The notes: generated by a model not told the origin, from the sequence alone. Numbered from the stretch's first letter, positions 22,278 through 35,116 are shown. The stretch: DNA of 64,000 nt from Cryptomeria japonica (GCF_030272615.1 NC_081410.1:187390119-187454118); one strand, 5' to 3'. Numbers and translations are program-made.

Positions 22278-24871
22278 AACTTTCCTGAAGTGACACCAAA
22301 GGTGCATTTCTTGGGATTTAGCTGTAGCTTGTATTGTTCTAACCTGTCAAAGATCTTGTCTAGTATTTCTATATGGTTTTCTCTATTGTATGATTTTTTC
22401 CAATATGTCATCCACATAGTCTTCCATGAACGTATGCATGATGTCATGAAATATTGTTATCATAGCTCTCTAATATGTGGCACCGACGTTCTTTAGTCCA
22501 AAGGGCATGATGTTCAAGCAAAAGGTACCCTACGGACATGTGAAAGTTGTCTTTTCTTAATCTTTAGGTGCTATTTTAATTTGATTATAATCAGAGAAAC
22601 CATCTAGTAGTGAAAACATGGAGTGTCCAATAGTTAATTCCATAATGATGTCAATGTTGGGCAGAGGAAAGTCATCCTTCGGACATGCATTATTAAGATC
22701 TCTAAAGTCTGTACATACTTTGATACTCTTGTCCAGTTTGGAAATAGGAACGATGTTTGATGTTTGATATTTGGCACATACTTGATTGGAAGATGCGTTG
22801 CTGACATTCCTAGTGGAAGTTGTTGCAAGTTCGATGGCATTAAGATATATAGATATAGCATGGTCACTAGGAAATGTGTCAATGGCAGTATGTCTTTCAT
22901 TGTCTCAATCAATAAGTTTGGGGTGTATTAGGGGTAAGGGATCTTCCAGAGAAGATGTTTCAAGGCTATTTAGGGTCATGATTGAGCTATCAAATTTTTT
23001 CATATATATGTCCATGTCTAGAACAGTACTCTCATCAAAATGATCTCGCACAAGGATCTCCTGATCGTCCTCAATTAAGTCTAAGTCAGCTAAATGTGAT
23101 TCTAATTCAAGTGAGCTAGTTCCTAATGTTTGTTCTGCATATGTGTGAACTACATCGACTCCTATGTCTTCTTCAAAGCATTTTTCATTAGTTGATTCTT
23201 CAGAGTGATAGGAATCCCATTCCCATTCATTAGAATCGGTCTCACTTGTATCTTGCAATCTACAAATTTGTTCATATAGCATTTGATTTGTTTATTTTGT
23301 TTTTCTTGCTATATCTTTTCTTCTCTGATATTCAACTTCTTTTGGACCGAGATTAAGTTCTATCAACTTTTCTATCAGCTCTCCTTGACTTGTATTATCT
23401 TCTTTCTTGTTTTGATTAAGAGTTAATGCTTCTTGAGAGGTATCATTGGTTTATTTCTCTTGTTGATTAGGAGTTTGCTTCTTTTTCCATTTCATATTTG
23501 TTTGTGCTTGTTCCTTGGTAGATGCTTCTTCTCTTTCAATTGCAAGTCGTACTTGTCTATTTCCATATTCACTTTGTTGTTGGTTAGACAATGTGTCTTC
23601 TGGTAGAGTAACGTGTCCATACCCTAAGCCTGATTTGTTTGTAGCCTACTGAGTATAAGGTTGGATAGGTTCTGAGATACCTTCTTTTCTTTTTCCTATA
23701 GGACCTGTTCCAGTATATCCCATCTTTTGAATAATGTTAAATCCTTTTCCATACTTTTTTGTGGGTATTCAAACATTGTTGATATTTTCTTGAACTTCTT
23801 CATCTTTGTACAGCCACTATAGCACATCCTTGTCTTTTGTTTCCTCTGATAAGGTTTTGACACTAACAAATGCCCCATCAAATATTGGAAGATGTTTTTC
23901 ACTTGGTTGTTGTTTAGAATTTGATGGTTTTCCATAGGATTTAGGAGAAATTGGTAATTGTGATATTGAATAATCTCCATTCCCTCGATCTCTTAGCTTC
24001 ATTTGTTTTTCCATACTTGACAAAATTGAAGGAAATGATTTTTCTTTTGTTTTGTGTGCTCAAAGATGATGCCTCCCTGTTATGAGGAACAATGACTTCT
24101 TGAGCTATTTTTAGATTGCTACAGTATTGAAATGGATTTGACTCTGCTGAGATCATGATTTCTTGTCCATTGTAGGGAAATTTTAGACACTAATGATATG
24201 TGGATGGAACAGCTTGTATGTCATGTATCCGGGGTCTTCCCAAGAGTATATTGTATGGTAACTCCAAGTCTAGAACTTGGCATGCTATGTTTTTTTGCAA
24301 AGGTCCCACTTTGATGGGTAGTATCACAATTCCTTTGGAGGAATGCTCTTCTTCATCATATGCTTTGATGGTGATCTTTTTTCCAGGGATCAACTGCATC
24401 TTCTGAATAGCCTAGAGCATGGACTAGACTCAATGAGAAAATGTTTAAGCCAGCTCCACCATCTATTAGGACACATTTAACTCACGTCTTATGAATGAGA
24501 ACTTCGATATGCAAGGGAGCATTATGGGGATGTTGTAAGGACATGTCATCTTCTTTGGTAAATGATAAGCATTGAGGGGTTGTGAGGTGTCCGACCATGG
24601 TTTGGAATTGATCTATATCAAGGTATTTGGAAACTGTTGTATTTACTAATGCTCTTTCTAGAATTTCTTTGTGTGTAGGTGAAAGTTTTAAAAGTTCTAA
24701 AATGGATATTTGCACAGGTGTTTTTTGTAATTGATCCACTAGGTTGTATTGTTTGGCAGTGGATGATGTGTTTGTTGTAGGACCTGACAAAACCACTTTG
24801 GCTTTTCTTTGTGTAATAGCATGAGTAGATTCGTGATTTTGTTTTTCATTGACCATGATCAAATTTACCAC
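22273..24871 (-). pseudogene. pol: pol of element B, 5' part (protease, G-patch, RT; broken)
   Basis: Reading leftwards: KTPVQISILELLKLSPTHKE (24700), protease active site LIDGGAGLN (24450) and ILLGRPRIH (24230), a G-patch-like QKMGYTGTGPIGKRKEGI (23710), a long acidic linker (LELESHLADLDLIEDDQ near 23080), then RT pieces: VCTDFRDLNNACPKDDFPLPN (22700), DGFSDYNQIKI, FGLKNVGATY, and EDYVDDI (22400). RT lacks roughly its first 100 residues, and frames shift at 24400, 22900, 22560 and 22470. The frame runs on into 1064 beyond element A. Confidence 0.88.
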
Positions 24872-24919
24872 ATTATCATATGTATGAGCATACTTTACCT
24901 TTGCTTTACCTTTATTGTT

Positions 24920-26611
24920 CTATTGTGTTGACGATTCACCCTTCTCATAGTTAGGAAGCAGAGTTTTGAAAGCCATATGAGATTCATTTTTCTTATGTCC
25001 ATCTATAGTTATTACTCCATTACCAATCAAGTCTTGAATGACATGTTTTAACTTTTGACAACTATCTATATGACGTCCTTTATTTCGATGGAAATCGCAA
25101 TAATGGTTGTCGTTCCACCAAGGGGGTTTTATTTGGGGTTCATAGTTTCTTGCTTCCGGTAAATTAATCAATTTGTTGGTGAGAAGAATCTTTAATGTAG
25201 ATCCAAGTGGTTCACCAATGTTTGTAAATTGTCTTCGAAAGAAATTTTTGATAGTTGCTCTTTGGTGATTGTTGTTTTGCTGAGTCATTGTTGAGTGATT
25301 GGATAAATTAAAAACTGGTTGTTTTGGTTTCACGTTGTTGTTATCTACTAATACATCATTGATGATATTATGATTTCTATTCCAAAAATTTGGTTTGTCA
25401 TTGTTGTTGTTGTTAGGGGGAGAAACTCCATCTTTGTATATTTTCAACTCACCTTTCTTTATCATGGCTTCCTCCATTCTGATTCCATTATCAATCATCT
25501 TTCCAAAACATTGTTTTCCTTGCATTTTTAGATGATAACTGATCTGATCATTTAGGTTGTTAATGAATATGCCCATTTTTTCATACTTTGGCACTGTACA
25601 AGGATATCATGAAGCTAAGCGTCTCCACCTCTATAAAAATGCCATGAAAGGTTCTCCACTCTTTTGTTTGGCATTGCATAGGTCTAGCATTGTTACTTTA
25701 TGTTGTATGTTATAAGAATATTGTGAAACGAATTTATCCACCAATTTTGAGAATGATCTGATTCTGAGTGGAATTTTGGAGAACCATTCCATAGCTAGTC
25801 CAGTTGAGCTTTTTGGAAATAATCGCATCAAGTAGGTATCCTCATGTGCGAACTCCGTAATCATTGTGCAAAATTCTTGGATATGATCTCGGGGATCAGT
25901 GCTTCCATCATATTTTTCATATCTAGGAGTTTCACAACCTATAGGAAATGGTATCGTGTTTAAGTTTCTGTCGAATGGATAAGGACAAATTTCTTGAAGT
26001 GAGTATCTTCTAACATTTCCTCTCTGCATATCTTGAAATTGTGTTTGTAATGTTTGTATTTGTTGTGTGAGGGCTGTGATATGATTTTCAACATGATTTC
26101 TTCTTATATAGACATGATTTTGTGTTCTAGGAGGACCTTGATCTCTTCTTGTATCATCTCTACCCCTTCTTGTATCCTTGTTAGATTTGACATGATTAAG
26201 AATTTCTATGTCATCCCTTTTGAGAATGGATGTTTCTTCATTATTTTGTGTGTTGTCAGGATTTGATGTACCATTTAGTTTAAGACCAAAAATATCCTCA
26301 TATTGGTCATTATTAGGGGAAGAGTCATTTCCCTTTTGTGTCAATTTGCTCATATCAAAATCTTGGGGAAGTGTAGCACTAGATTTTGCTAACATTGGGA
26401 AATATTTTTCTTTTTCTCCTTCCAATATTTTCTCCATAAATTTATCAAATTGAGGATCCCTTTTGATGTCTCTGACATGTTGTTCTATTATTTCCTCTTC
26501 AACCTATATTTCATTTTTGGGTTCCATGTCTCTATGATCTTTAGTTATTCTAGATGTTTCAATTTCCACTTCTACAATCTTTCGTCTTCGTGCTCTAGTT
26601 AATATGGGCAT
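24920..26611 (-). pseudogene. gag: gag of element B (nearly whole, few breaks)
   Basis: ATG at 26611 gives MPILTRARRRK. One stop falls before 26437, and the rest is open to 25631 and again from 25594 to 24920. It shows a coil (ITALTQQIQTLQTQFQDMQ, 26080), capsid-like core (ICPYPFDRNLNTIPFP, MRLFPKSSTGLAMEWFSKIP, FVSQYSYNIQHKVTMLDLCN) and a nucleocapsid knuckle CDFHRNKGRHIDSC near 25090, where the His has slipped one place from the Cx2Hx4Hx4C pattern. It retains the capsid block that A has lost, so it is the best Gag reference in the window besides F. Confidence 0.9.
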
Positions 26612-28577
26612 ACACGTGTGTTGGATATCATGTAAGGATTCAATTGTCTAAAATTCGTTTTGATAAGTGATCAAATGTCAATGTAAATGCGATAAAATGA
26701 TAGGATACGAACATATAATTAAAGTGTTTAAAAGTTTACAAGTTTTTTGACCTTTGGTTTTGGAGTGCGATGATGGTGATTTTGGTAAAACCAGGTCCAG
26801 TAGGAATGATATATCCTACGATGTGGGACAAGGTTATCCTGATCAAATGTTGTAGTTTCATGATAGAGGATGATAGATCCTAATGAGAAATTATGTTTAA
26901 GTGACCAGTTTATCAAAGGGGTTGATGATGCACTTTGAGATGTTTAGATCTTGAACTTGTTGAACATGAATACTTGGAAATATTAAGGTGTTTAGCTTTA
27001 GAATCTGATTTGACAAATGATAACTTGACCAAGTGAACCAATAAGACAATCCAAGCACAAAATGACAGATATCAAACATTTATGCTCACAACAAATTGAC
27101 CAAGCAAATATGACAGATCTGAAAAAGATGTGCAAGAAGACAACTCTAGACCAATAGAGACAGAAATTTGTACGATAGTTTAAGAAGTTTCAGATGACAA
27201 TACATATAGGCTGATACAACGAATCAGGAATCTCACATGACAAAACACAAACTTGTAGGAGCTTTCTCACTGAACCATATGACAAAAGATAACATAACCT
27301 TCCCTCCTAGAATGATCTCATACGGCAATTCCCACTGAACAAAATGATAAACCAGAGGCCTCATACAACAAAACTTATTGAGCCATATGAAAAACAAGAA
27401 GGCTCATACGACATAATACAAACTCATACGACTTAAGACAGAATAGAGATAAAAATGTCATTTGGGCAGATTTTTTATCAATGAAGTTTGATGTTTTGCT
27501 TCTGTTTTCCAGTCTTTGATGTCTGATATTCTTGTTTCAGGGATGAAGACACAACAAACACATGATATGATAAATCATTTCAAGCACAACATGCTAAGTC
27601 CTAAGGAAGCTGGCTGAGAGAGAAAACCTTTGCTTGCAAACTTAGGTACACACCCAATAACTAATCAGAATATGGTCGTTGAGTTTCATGCAATGGATTC
27701 TCAACATCGTATTATCCAACTCCAAATGCTAATGGGGGTAGAATATGGAAAGTATCTTGGGAGAGTTACTATCTCTCTTACACAAAGATTATCCCCCTTT
27801 CGGAGGTGAATCAAGTAACTTCTATCTTAGGGTTCTTAGTAAGGGTTTCCATTTGAAATCACCCCTTGCAGTCGCGCAAGTGCGATTGAGGCCTATAGAC
27901 CAACAAGGTATTGAAACAAGAAGTAGTCACACATGCATGATTGAGACCATGATGCCCTACTAAATGCACGATATGAGAAATATCAAAAGAGAAAACTCAA
28001 ATAATCCCATCCTTCGAGACTTTAATCCCAAGAGGCCTATTTTTTAGAGTTAGTCGGAAAGCTTGGGTCTAGTTGTACTCACTTGGGTCGTACTCACAGG
28101 GTGATTACTTTTTCCCACTAAGATAGGCCCGCTAAAGGTAATCAAATCTCAAACATAGAAGCGCTTAAAGGGTTAGGATTTCTAATTGTCTGAGCAAACA
28201 AGAGCATACTCTCCTACCTTTTAGACAACTTCTCAAGCATAGAAAACAAGATGTTCATTTTCCATTAGCAAAATAAGTGTACCTAGAAAACTTAAAGAAG
28301 ACACAAAGTTTGGTTGAGTCCTTCTAAGCAATCTGCAAAATAGATACGTTAGTAGTCACTTCGTTTTGATGAAATGAACTTTGACAAGCGTATTCTTTGA
28401 CTGTCATCCTCGTGTGAAGTAGGGTACCTATAGCTGAAACACAAACAATCAATAGATCATTACAAGCATGGTTAGCAAATTGAAATTAAACGAAAGATAA
28501 ACCATGTCAAAGTGAACTATCACCTCCTAAGAGATGTGAGTGTGGATTTGCTCTTAGATATGGATAAGCAATCCCAG
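26612..28577 (-). other. Leader of element B
   Basis: No gene is seen. The part at 27740-28420 (minus) matches the F leader at 41815-42320: shared wording includes TTTTGCAGATTGC, GTAGGAGAGTATGCTCTTG, ACAATTAGAAATCCTAACCC, GACCCAAGTGAGTACA and TATAGGCCTCAATCGC. Nearer gag lies the phased CTCATACGAC array. The left limit of the LTR is not firmly placed, so this end coordinate is approximate. Confidence 0.6.
27211..27432. repeat. ~21-bp phased CTCATACGAC array, element B leader
   Basis: Plus-strand copies of CTCATACGAC and variants start at 27211, 27232, 27274, 27317, 27360, 27382, 27403 and 27423. Steps are 21, 42, 43, 43, 22, 21 and 20, so all fit a period near 21 bp with some units lost. On the element-sense strand the motif reads GTCGTATGAG. 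Variants CATACAAC and CATATGAC again fit decay of a CpG. Confidence 0.75.
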
Positions 28578-29577
28578 TGACTTGACTACACCTAGACGGA
28601 GGATTTAAAATGATGATGATATGCAAACTAGATGAAATTGATTATGCTAGATTGATCCAAGAGTCTAATTAAGCTAATGATATGTATTATTTAAGCTATG
28701 ATGATGATGCAATTAAACTAGAAAATGATTGATTAAGTTACATGATTCAACAATTATGCTAGAAAATGATCAAATGAAACTAGATCTAAGATGTAATTGC
28801 CTATAATAACAATGCTCTAATGATAATGGATATGCCTATAGTAACAATGCCTAAAATGATATGAGATGGGATGGATCCTTTGTGCTCCAAAATGAGGGAT
28901 ATTTATAGGATTTCCAAGGCCAAGGGTGAGGTGGCAAAAATGAACGATCAAGATTAAGTTTGAAGATATCAAGGGTGAAATTGGAGGAGGTTGGAGAAGA
29001 GGTTGGAGGAAGAGACATTTGTCATCTCTGTGGTTACAAGTGTCAAGGATCCTTTCTCATGAGAGGGCATGTGTCCAAGGGATGAGACACATGGCCTAAG
29101 TGCCATGTGTCTCAAGGGGAGAATATCCAACCCATAGGAGGTTAGGATATGGAGGTTAGTATGTGCAAGATAGGACAGGGTTAGTTAAACCCAAGGTTAG
29201 GTGGAATGGTTGAGGTTAGGGGGATGGTTAGGTTAGGTGGTTAGAAGTTAGGAGGCATGTGGGTAATTTGAATTTAAAAATTCAAATAATAGGAAAAGGT
29301 TAATTGATTTTCAACAACTCATAAATTGATTTGTTTTAATTAATGAGGGGATTAGAAGAAATGAATTAAATGGGGGGAGGATTAATTAATTTAGATTAAT
29401 TAATCAAAAGGGAACTATTGGGATGAACCTATTGAATAAATCCTTAGATTTATTAATAAGTAGATGAATAGGGAAATTAATCAAATTGCTTGTGAATTTA
29501 ATTAAATTGGGAAGGGGGATTAATTAAATAATTGCTTATTCAATTAATTATCTTTAGACCATTTTTAGGTGTATACA
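28578..29577 (-). repeat. Probable 5' LTR of element B
   Basis: The right end is firm: the minus strand starts TGTATACACCTAAAAATGG, like the TGTAGACACCTAAAAATG start of the E LTR. A minus TATA box CCTATAAATA lies at 28900-28909, and the U3 is rich in TTAATTAA. The left end at 28578 is only a candidate (TG...CA), because I found no convincing primer site beside it and the partner LTR is outside the window. Confidence 0.55.
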
Positions 29578-30129
29578 AGTAAATGTGCAAATATTGAAGA
29601 TCATATGAGCATAATATAGAGCAAATCACACAGACATCATCTGAAGGTTGAAGGAAGGTTTGAAGGTGTTTGTTAGAGGTTAAACCGATACTGAATCCAA
29701 CATTGGAGATGCTAATTTGAATCAGTATATTGTTCTAGGATTTAACCATGCTACTGTAGTCAATGTGACTCCTATTCTTGAGCAGTGTCCTCTAGGTGGT
29801 TGGCCTTTCTGCATGTGCAGACCCCATTTGTATACACTTATTATCTGCAGTAGTATCATCTGATTGTGGGTAAGGCTTCCCACCATGGTTTTTCCCCTTA
29901 CATGGTTTCCAAGTCAAACTATTTGTGTTATGTGTTGTGGATGTTGTTTCTCTTTTTGTTTCATGCATTAAGTTTCATCGGTATTGATATAAACTGCTAA
30001 TCTGTCTCACCGACATTAACTTTGGTTTACTAGATTTAAGTTTAAGTTGGACTAATTTATAGTTGGGTTGAAATTCATTGACAACTTATTCACCCCCCTC
30101 CCCTCTCAGTTGTCCTTCGGGTACATAAC
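29578..30129 (+). repeat. 5' LTR of element G, partial
   Basis: Matches 33313-33860 of the 3' LTR (for example AATATTGAAGATCATATGAG in both). The first part of the LTR is absent at the junction with element B. Confidence 0.87.
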
Positions 30130-30132
30130 TAT

Positions 30133-30144
30133 TGGTATGAGAGC
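30133..30144 (+). other. Primer binding site of element G (initiator Met type)
   Basis: TGGTATGAGAGC, one base different from the usual TGGTATCAGAGC, lies three bases after the LTR. Confidence 0.75.
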
Positions 30145-30187
30145 CTAGTCCTCTTTTTGTAGAAGTCTAACAGCTTGAGGATATACT

Positions 30188-30870
30188 ATGGCAATGAACA
30201 TTTTTGGGAAGGACAGTCCTAAACTTGATGGAACTAATTATGGTATATGAAGATCATAATGGAGACACATATGAACTACATTGGAAGAGATATATGGGAA
30301 GTTACAAAAAATGGCTATGTTGCTTCTACTCTGAATCAACCTCATCCATCGACATTGGCTAAGGACTTGGAGAATGATTGCAAAGAAAGAGAAGCACTTA
30401 TGAGTGCATTATTAGATCAGAAAATCATGGGATTATTAGACCGATCTACTGCTAAAGAAATTTAGGATAAATTGGAAACATTAAATGAAGGAGATACCAC
30501 CGTCAAAATTGTAAAACTGGAATGTTACCGGGTCAGGTATGAAAATTTGAAAATGGAAGAAGATGAAATAATTTCTACTTTTATGGAAAGAGTTAATAAA
30601 ATTGTTTTGGCAATACAATGTTGCAGAGGATCTTTAAGTGAAGATTAAATTATTTCTAAAGTTTTAAGAGCTTTTCCCTGGCTTACAAAATGAAAGTAAC
30701 TGCTATTAGTGAGTTGAGAACAATGCCTAATACATCAGTATCTAGAGATACCTTGGTTGGAAAACTTTCAGCATTTGAGCTTGAGGAATTTGGTGGTGTT
30801 GCTACAATTAAAATAGATTTAGCCTTGAAAGCATCATCATCTGACAAATCTGATTGGAAAGCACTTGTTT
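30188..30870 (+). pseudogene. gag: gag of element G, fragment
   Basis: Starts MAMNIFGKDSPKLDGTNYG, the usual copia Gag opening (F-x-LDGxNY), and continues with LLDRSTAKEIWDKLE-like and KVLRAFPxxYxMKVTAI-like segments typical of the copia UBN2/retrotran_gag family. Several stops (the first within 20 codons of NYG). It runs into the deletion before its zinc knuckle. Confidence 0.85.
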
Positions 30871-32419
30871 AATTTCTCAAATTGAACTAGCATTTGTTAT
30901 TGAAGCATGTCAAGATAAACATTGGATAAAAGCATTGAAATATGAATTAGAACAAATTGAAAAGAACAATACATGGACATTAGTTCCCCGGCCTAAAGGA
31001 AAAAATGTAATTGGAACTAAATTGGTATTTAGAAATAAACTTTATGAAGATGGCAAGGTAATCAAGAACAAAGCAAGATTAGTTTGTAAAGGTTATTCAC
31101 AGAAAGAGGGAATTGATTAGAATGAAACCTTTGCACCGGTAGCCAGAATTGAGGCGGTCAGACTATTTCTTGCATTTGCAGATCATAAGAACTATAAAGT
31201 ATATCAGATGAATGTAAAATATGCATTTCTGAATGGTGATCTTGCAGAGGAAGTTTACATTGAATAACTTGATGTATTTTCATTGACAAATGATAAGGAT
31301 ATGATTCACAGATTAAGGAAAGCTTTGTATGGATTGAAGCAAGCTCCTAGAGCTTGGTATGCTAGATTAGATAAATATCTTTTGAAGCTTGGATACACCA
31401 TAGGTAATGCTAATAGCAACTTATATTACAAAGTGACTAATGATGACATCCTGGTTATTGAAGTTTTTGTTGATGATATCATTTTTGGAGGTGAAGATGG
31501 ACTGTGTAAGGATTTTGCTAACAAGATGCAGGAAAAATTTGAATTTTTTATGATTGGAGAGATACATTTTTTCCTAGGTTTACAAATTTCACAAATAGAT
31601 AAAGGTATATTCATATGTCAAACAAAATACTTCAAGGAAATTTTGAAGAAATTTGGTATGGAAAACTCTAAACCAGTAAGTACTCCTATTACTACAACTG
31701 ATAAATTGAGATTGAAGGATGATTCAGGTCCTATTAATCCGACAAGATACAAATCTATGATTGAAGGTTTATTGTATTTGACACAAACAAGACCTGATAT
31801 AATGAATGCAATATGTATTGTTTCAATATTTTAGAGTAATCCTAAAGCAAATCATGAATCAACAGTAAAAAGGATTTTCCAGTACCTACAAGGAACATCA
31901 AATCTTGGTTTATGGTATCCTGAGAATGACAATTTTGAGTTATGTGCATACACAGATTCTAATTGGGTAGGTGATATAGATGACAGAAAGAGTACCACTA
32001 GAGGTGCATTCTTTCTTTATAGCAAATTAATTTCATTGAGAAGCAAGAAGCAGAGTTGTACATCATTATCTACAACATAAGCATAATATATTGCAACATC
32101 AACTAATTGTACTTAGGGATTATGGATTAAGAAAATGTTGAAGGATATAAAGGTAAAATGCAAAGAACCGATAATCATTTATTGTGATAATTTAGCAGCA
32201 ATTGATATATGAAAGAATCCAGTATTTCACTTTAAAACAAAACATGTTTCTATCAAGTATAATTTTTTGAAAGAGAATGTTGAGACAAATGAAGTTAGAT
32301 TGGTTTATGTGAATACTAAACAGTAGCTTGTAGATATCTTTACAAAGTCTTTGCCTAAGGAAACCTTTGAATATCTCAGAGAGCATCTTGGGGTAATTCC
32401 ATCACTGACAAAGACTTAG
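30871..32419 (+). pseudogene. RT-RNase H of element G (copia, broken)
   Basis: Copia RT hallmarks: DKHWIKALKYELEQIEKNNTW, ARLVCKGYSQKEGID, ETFAPVARIEAVR, LRKALYGLKQAPRAWYARLD, FVDDIIFGG (the YVDD-type site, 31470), FLGLQISQ, then the RNase H end with YTDSNWVGDIDDRKSTT (31955), KTKHVSIKYNFLKE and IFTKSLPKETF. Stops replace conserved Gln and Trp codons at several places. It is fused directly after gag, so integrase and protease are lost. Confidence 0.92.
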
Positions 32420-32734
32420 ATGATTAAATATTGGAATCAAACTGGCAAAAACTAACAGAGATATTTTTCTGACTTTGATGGAGGAGAGCTACTTCTCAGG
32501 GGGAATAGCTAGCTATGTGTTCTGATATTTATTTTTAACTTCTTTGACACTTGATGTCAAAGGGGGAGAGATGTATCTATGGAAAAACATTATACTTAGG
32601 GGAGAGATATAGATTGAGGAGAGAAGAATTTTGGTTTTTGATTTTTGGTATTGATCTATTTTGGAGATTGTTGGTTTTTGACATTTTTGCTTTGGCACTT
32701 AGATGTTTTTCCATCTAGTGTTACCATCAATGCT
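32420..32734 (+). other. Post-pol spacer of element G
   Basis: Non-coding, with a decoy purine tract AAAGGGGGAGAG at 32560 and the real one before the LTR. No gene is seen. Confidence 0.7.
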
Positions 32735-32746
32735 AAAGGGGGAGAT
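32735..32746 (+). other. Polypurine tract of element G
   Basis: AAAGGGGGAGAT directly before TGTTGGTATT, typical of copia elements. Confidence 0.88.
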
Positions 32747-33860
32747 TGTTGGTATTATGGATGTGCTACATTGGTTTTGTCATTGATGACAATATTTATC
32801 CTTATGGAGATCTACATTGTTGATTTGACACCATGGTTATATTGGTTTACTGTTGAATTGACACATTATGTTCACCGGCAAGGTCAATGACTTATGCACA
32901 GTCACTGGTATATGTTCATTGGAAGGTTATATGGTTCACCGACAATGATGATGACTTGTTATCACTTGGAGATCGCTTGATTATGTCGAAGACATGGATT
33001 GGATGTTTGGATTTGGCGTTTTGGTTATTGGTATAATTGGGTTGACATATTTGTTGTTACCGGTAGATAGGTCTAGGTTATGGACCGATATATGTTATCT
33101 ATTCCAAATCAGCACAACACGTTATGAAGATGATTTATTATTTAGATATTGTATTAAGGCCGACATCTTGTATTGTATTAAGACTTATTTTGTAATTGAT
33201 TTAAATGTAATATCTTTAGTGAGCCGACCTTAATATTTGGTCTTAGGTTTTGTATAAATGTAAGATCTTATTTGTAAGATGAATCATGGGAATGTAACTC
33301 GGTATGGTATGAGTATATGTGTGAATATTGAAGATCATATGAGCAGAATATAGAGCGAATCATGCAGACATCATCTAAAGGTTGAAGGAAGGTTTGAAGG
33401 TGTTTGTCAGAGCTTAAACTGGTACTAAATCTAGCATTGGAGATGTTAGTTTGAGGTAGTACATTGTTCTAGGATTTAACCATCTACTATAGTTAGTGTG
33501 ACTCCCACTCTTGAGCACTGTGCTCTAGGCAGTTGGCCTTTTAGTATGTGCAGATCCCATTTGTATACACTTACTATCTACAATAGTATCATCTGATTGT
33601 GGGTAAGGTTTCCCACCGTGGTTTTTCCCCTTACAGGGTTTCCACATCAAAATATTTGTGTAATGTGTTGTGGATGTTGTTTCTCTTTCTGTTTCATGCA
33701 TTAAGTTTCATTGGTATTGATATAAACTGCTAATTTGTCTCACTGACATTAACTTTGTTTTACCGGCACTAAGTTTAAGTTGGATTAATTTATAGTTGGG
33801 TTGAAATTCATTAACAACTAATTCACCCCCGCCTCTCAGTTGTCCTTCTGGTTCCTAACA
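32747..33860 (+). repeat. 3' LTR of element G
   Basis: Starts TGTTGGTATTATGG and ends GGTTCCTAACA (1114 bp). Its second half matches 29578-30129. Confidence 0.9.
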
Positions 33861-35088
33861 ATATCATCTATATATGTATATAAATATATACAAGAGTCTA
33901 TTTAAATAGATTAAATCAATAATTACAATATAATGATCTAAGCATTTAACCCATATATATATATATATTTCACATGCAAAATTCATCTTTAAATACATCA
34001 ATTAGAAACAAAGAGAAATCACAAATCCCTATCTAATCAAAGAATTCTAACAAATAGACAATGAAATAACACAATCAAGAAAAATATGAATTATATATGA
34101 AATCAATTAGAAACTCCCTATTCCGTGACTGCATATGACTTCCATTGCTCTTCTCTTCTTTATGGTATGATGGCTCTTAGATATTGCGCTGGCAACTTGG
34201 AAGTGACACAAAGATTCAAAGTTCGTGATTGTTGAAAATGAAGATTGAATGCTCAATTTATAGATTTTTGGAGAAGATTGATTGAAAGGTGGAACAAATT
34301 GATCAAGAGGTGGAACTCAGGTGAGCTCACATGCTGATTGATAGTTGAATTGCTAATTTAGAGGTGAAACGAAATAGATTGAATAGATTAATTGAGTTAA
34401 GTGATTGAGAAAAAGCTAACTAAAAGATGGCAATAGAGATTGGATAGATAATTGAATTAATTAATTTAGCATGTGCTTGCACTTTAACTTAGATTTTCAA
34501 TTTAATCTTTGCATGAAGTTTTAATTCAAATAATTGGATTAAATTCATTTTAGTATTTGAATATATTTAGAACTTGACTTGATTTTCAATTTGATTTTTG
34601 AAATCATGCACATGTATTGAAACTAGAAGAAATAGAAGAATTAGAATTAGAAGAATAAATTAGTTAATTAAATAATTTAAAGAAACTATTTAATTATTCA
34701 GAAATGGAATTTAAATAAATAATAAAGATTATTTAAATTAAAGGAATAAATTACAATTAATTAAATAATAAATATTTAGAAAAGGGTTGAATGATTAGAT
34801 GATTAGAGAGATAGAGATTGAAAAATTAGAATTTATTTAAATAGTAAAGATTATTTAAATTGGGAACTTAATCAGATTAATTAAATAATAATTATTTAAT
34901 TAATATTAGAAAATGGTTAAAATGATTAAATGATGAAAGAATAAGAAATAGAATAATTAGTAAGATCACGAAGAAATATGAAATTAGAAGAATAAGATTA
35001 AATGACTAAATTAAATAATTAAAGAATTATTTAATCAATTAGATGAATAATTAGTACATGATCACTGAGACATTTTTAGGTGTCTACA
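33861..35088 (-). repeat. 3' LTR of element E (far end cut at element G)
   Basis: The minus strand starts TGTAGACACCTAAAAATG. A TATA box CTATAAATTG lies at 34254-34263, about 825 bases in, the same distance as in the related solo LTR at 38297 (831). By comparison with that 1246-bp LTR only some 20 bases are missing at the G end. It is AT-rich with many TTAATTAA words. Confidence 0.75.
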
Positions 35089-35100
35089 TTTTCCCCTTTT
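35089..35100 (-). other. Polypurine tract of element E
   Basis: Minus strand AAAAGGGGAAAA immediately before the LTR TG. Confidence 0.88.
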
Positions 35101-35116
35101 GAGACAAGTCAGAATG

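Larger units (their letters stand above)
1..29577 (-). mobile_element. Element B: Ty3/gypsy (Tat-like) LTR retrotransposon, split by element A
   Basis: Minus-strand gypsy element seen in two parts, 1-1064 and 22273-29577, separated by element A. Reading right to left it has a 5' LTR ending at 29577, a leader with a short-motif array, gag, protease, a G-patch-like segment, reverse transcriptase, RNase H and the start of a second RNase H; integrase and the 3' LTR lie left of the window. The two halves rejoin in one reading frame across the CCAAT duplication (G-K-L-L at 22278 continuing G-Y-I-V-S at 1060). It has stops, frameshifts and a deletion in RT, so it is a dead copy. Its right end abuts copia LTR sequence at 29578, which implies B inserted into element G. 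Confidence 0.88.
29578..33860 (+). mobile_element. Element G: Ty1/copia retrotransposon, internally deleted, 5' LTR cut by B
   Basis: The copia order is partly present: a partial 5' LTR, an initiator-Met-like primer site, gag, then RT and RNase H, purine tract and a 3' LTR. The zinc knuckle, protease and integrase are missing, an internal deletion of roughly 2 kb at about 30870. The first about 565 bp of the 5' LTR are replaced by element B, whose end is at 29577; the rest should lie on the far side of B, outside the window. Stops throughout mean it is dead. Confidence 0.88.

Noticed and set aside
27745-27963. 72-codon plus-strand frame in the B leader
   Set aside because: It lies antisense in the leader block shared with A and F, has no domain, and the block's conservation is not codon-like by eye.
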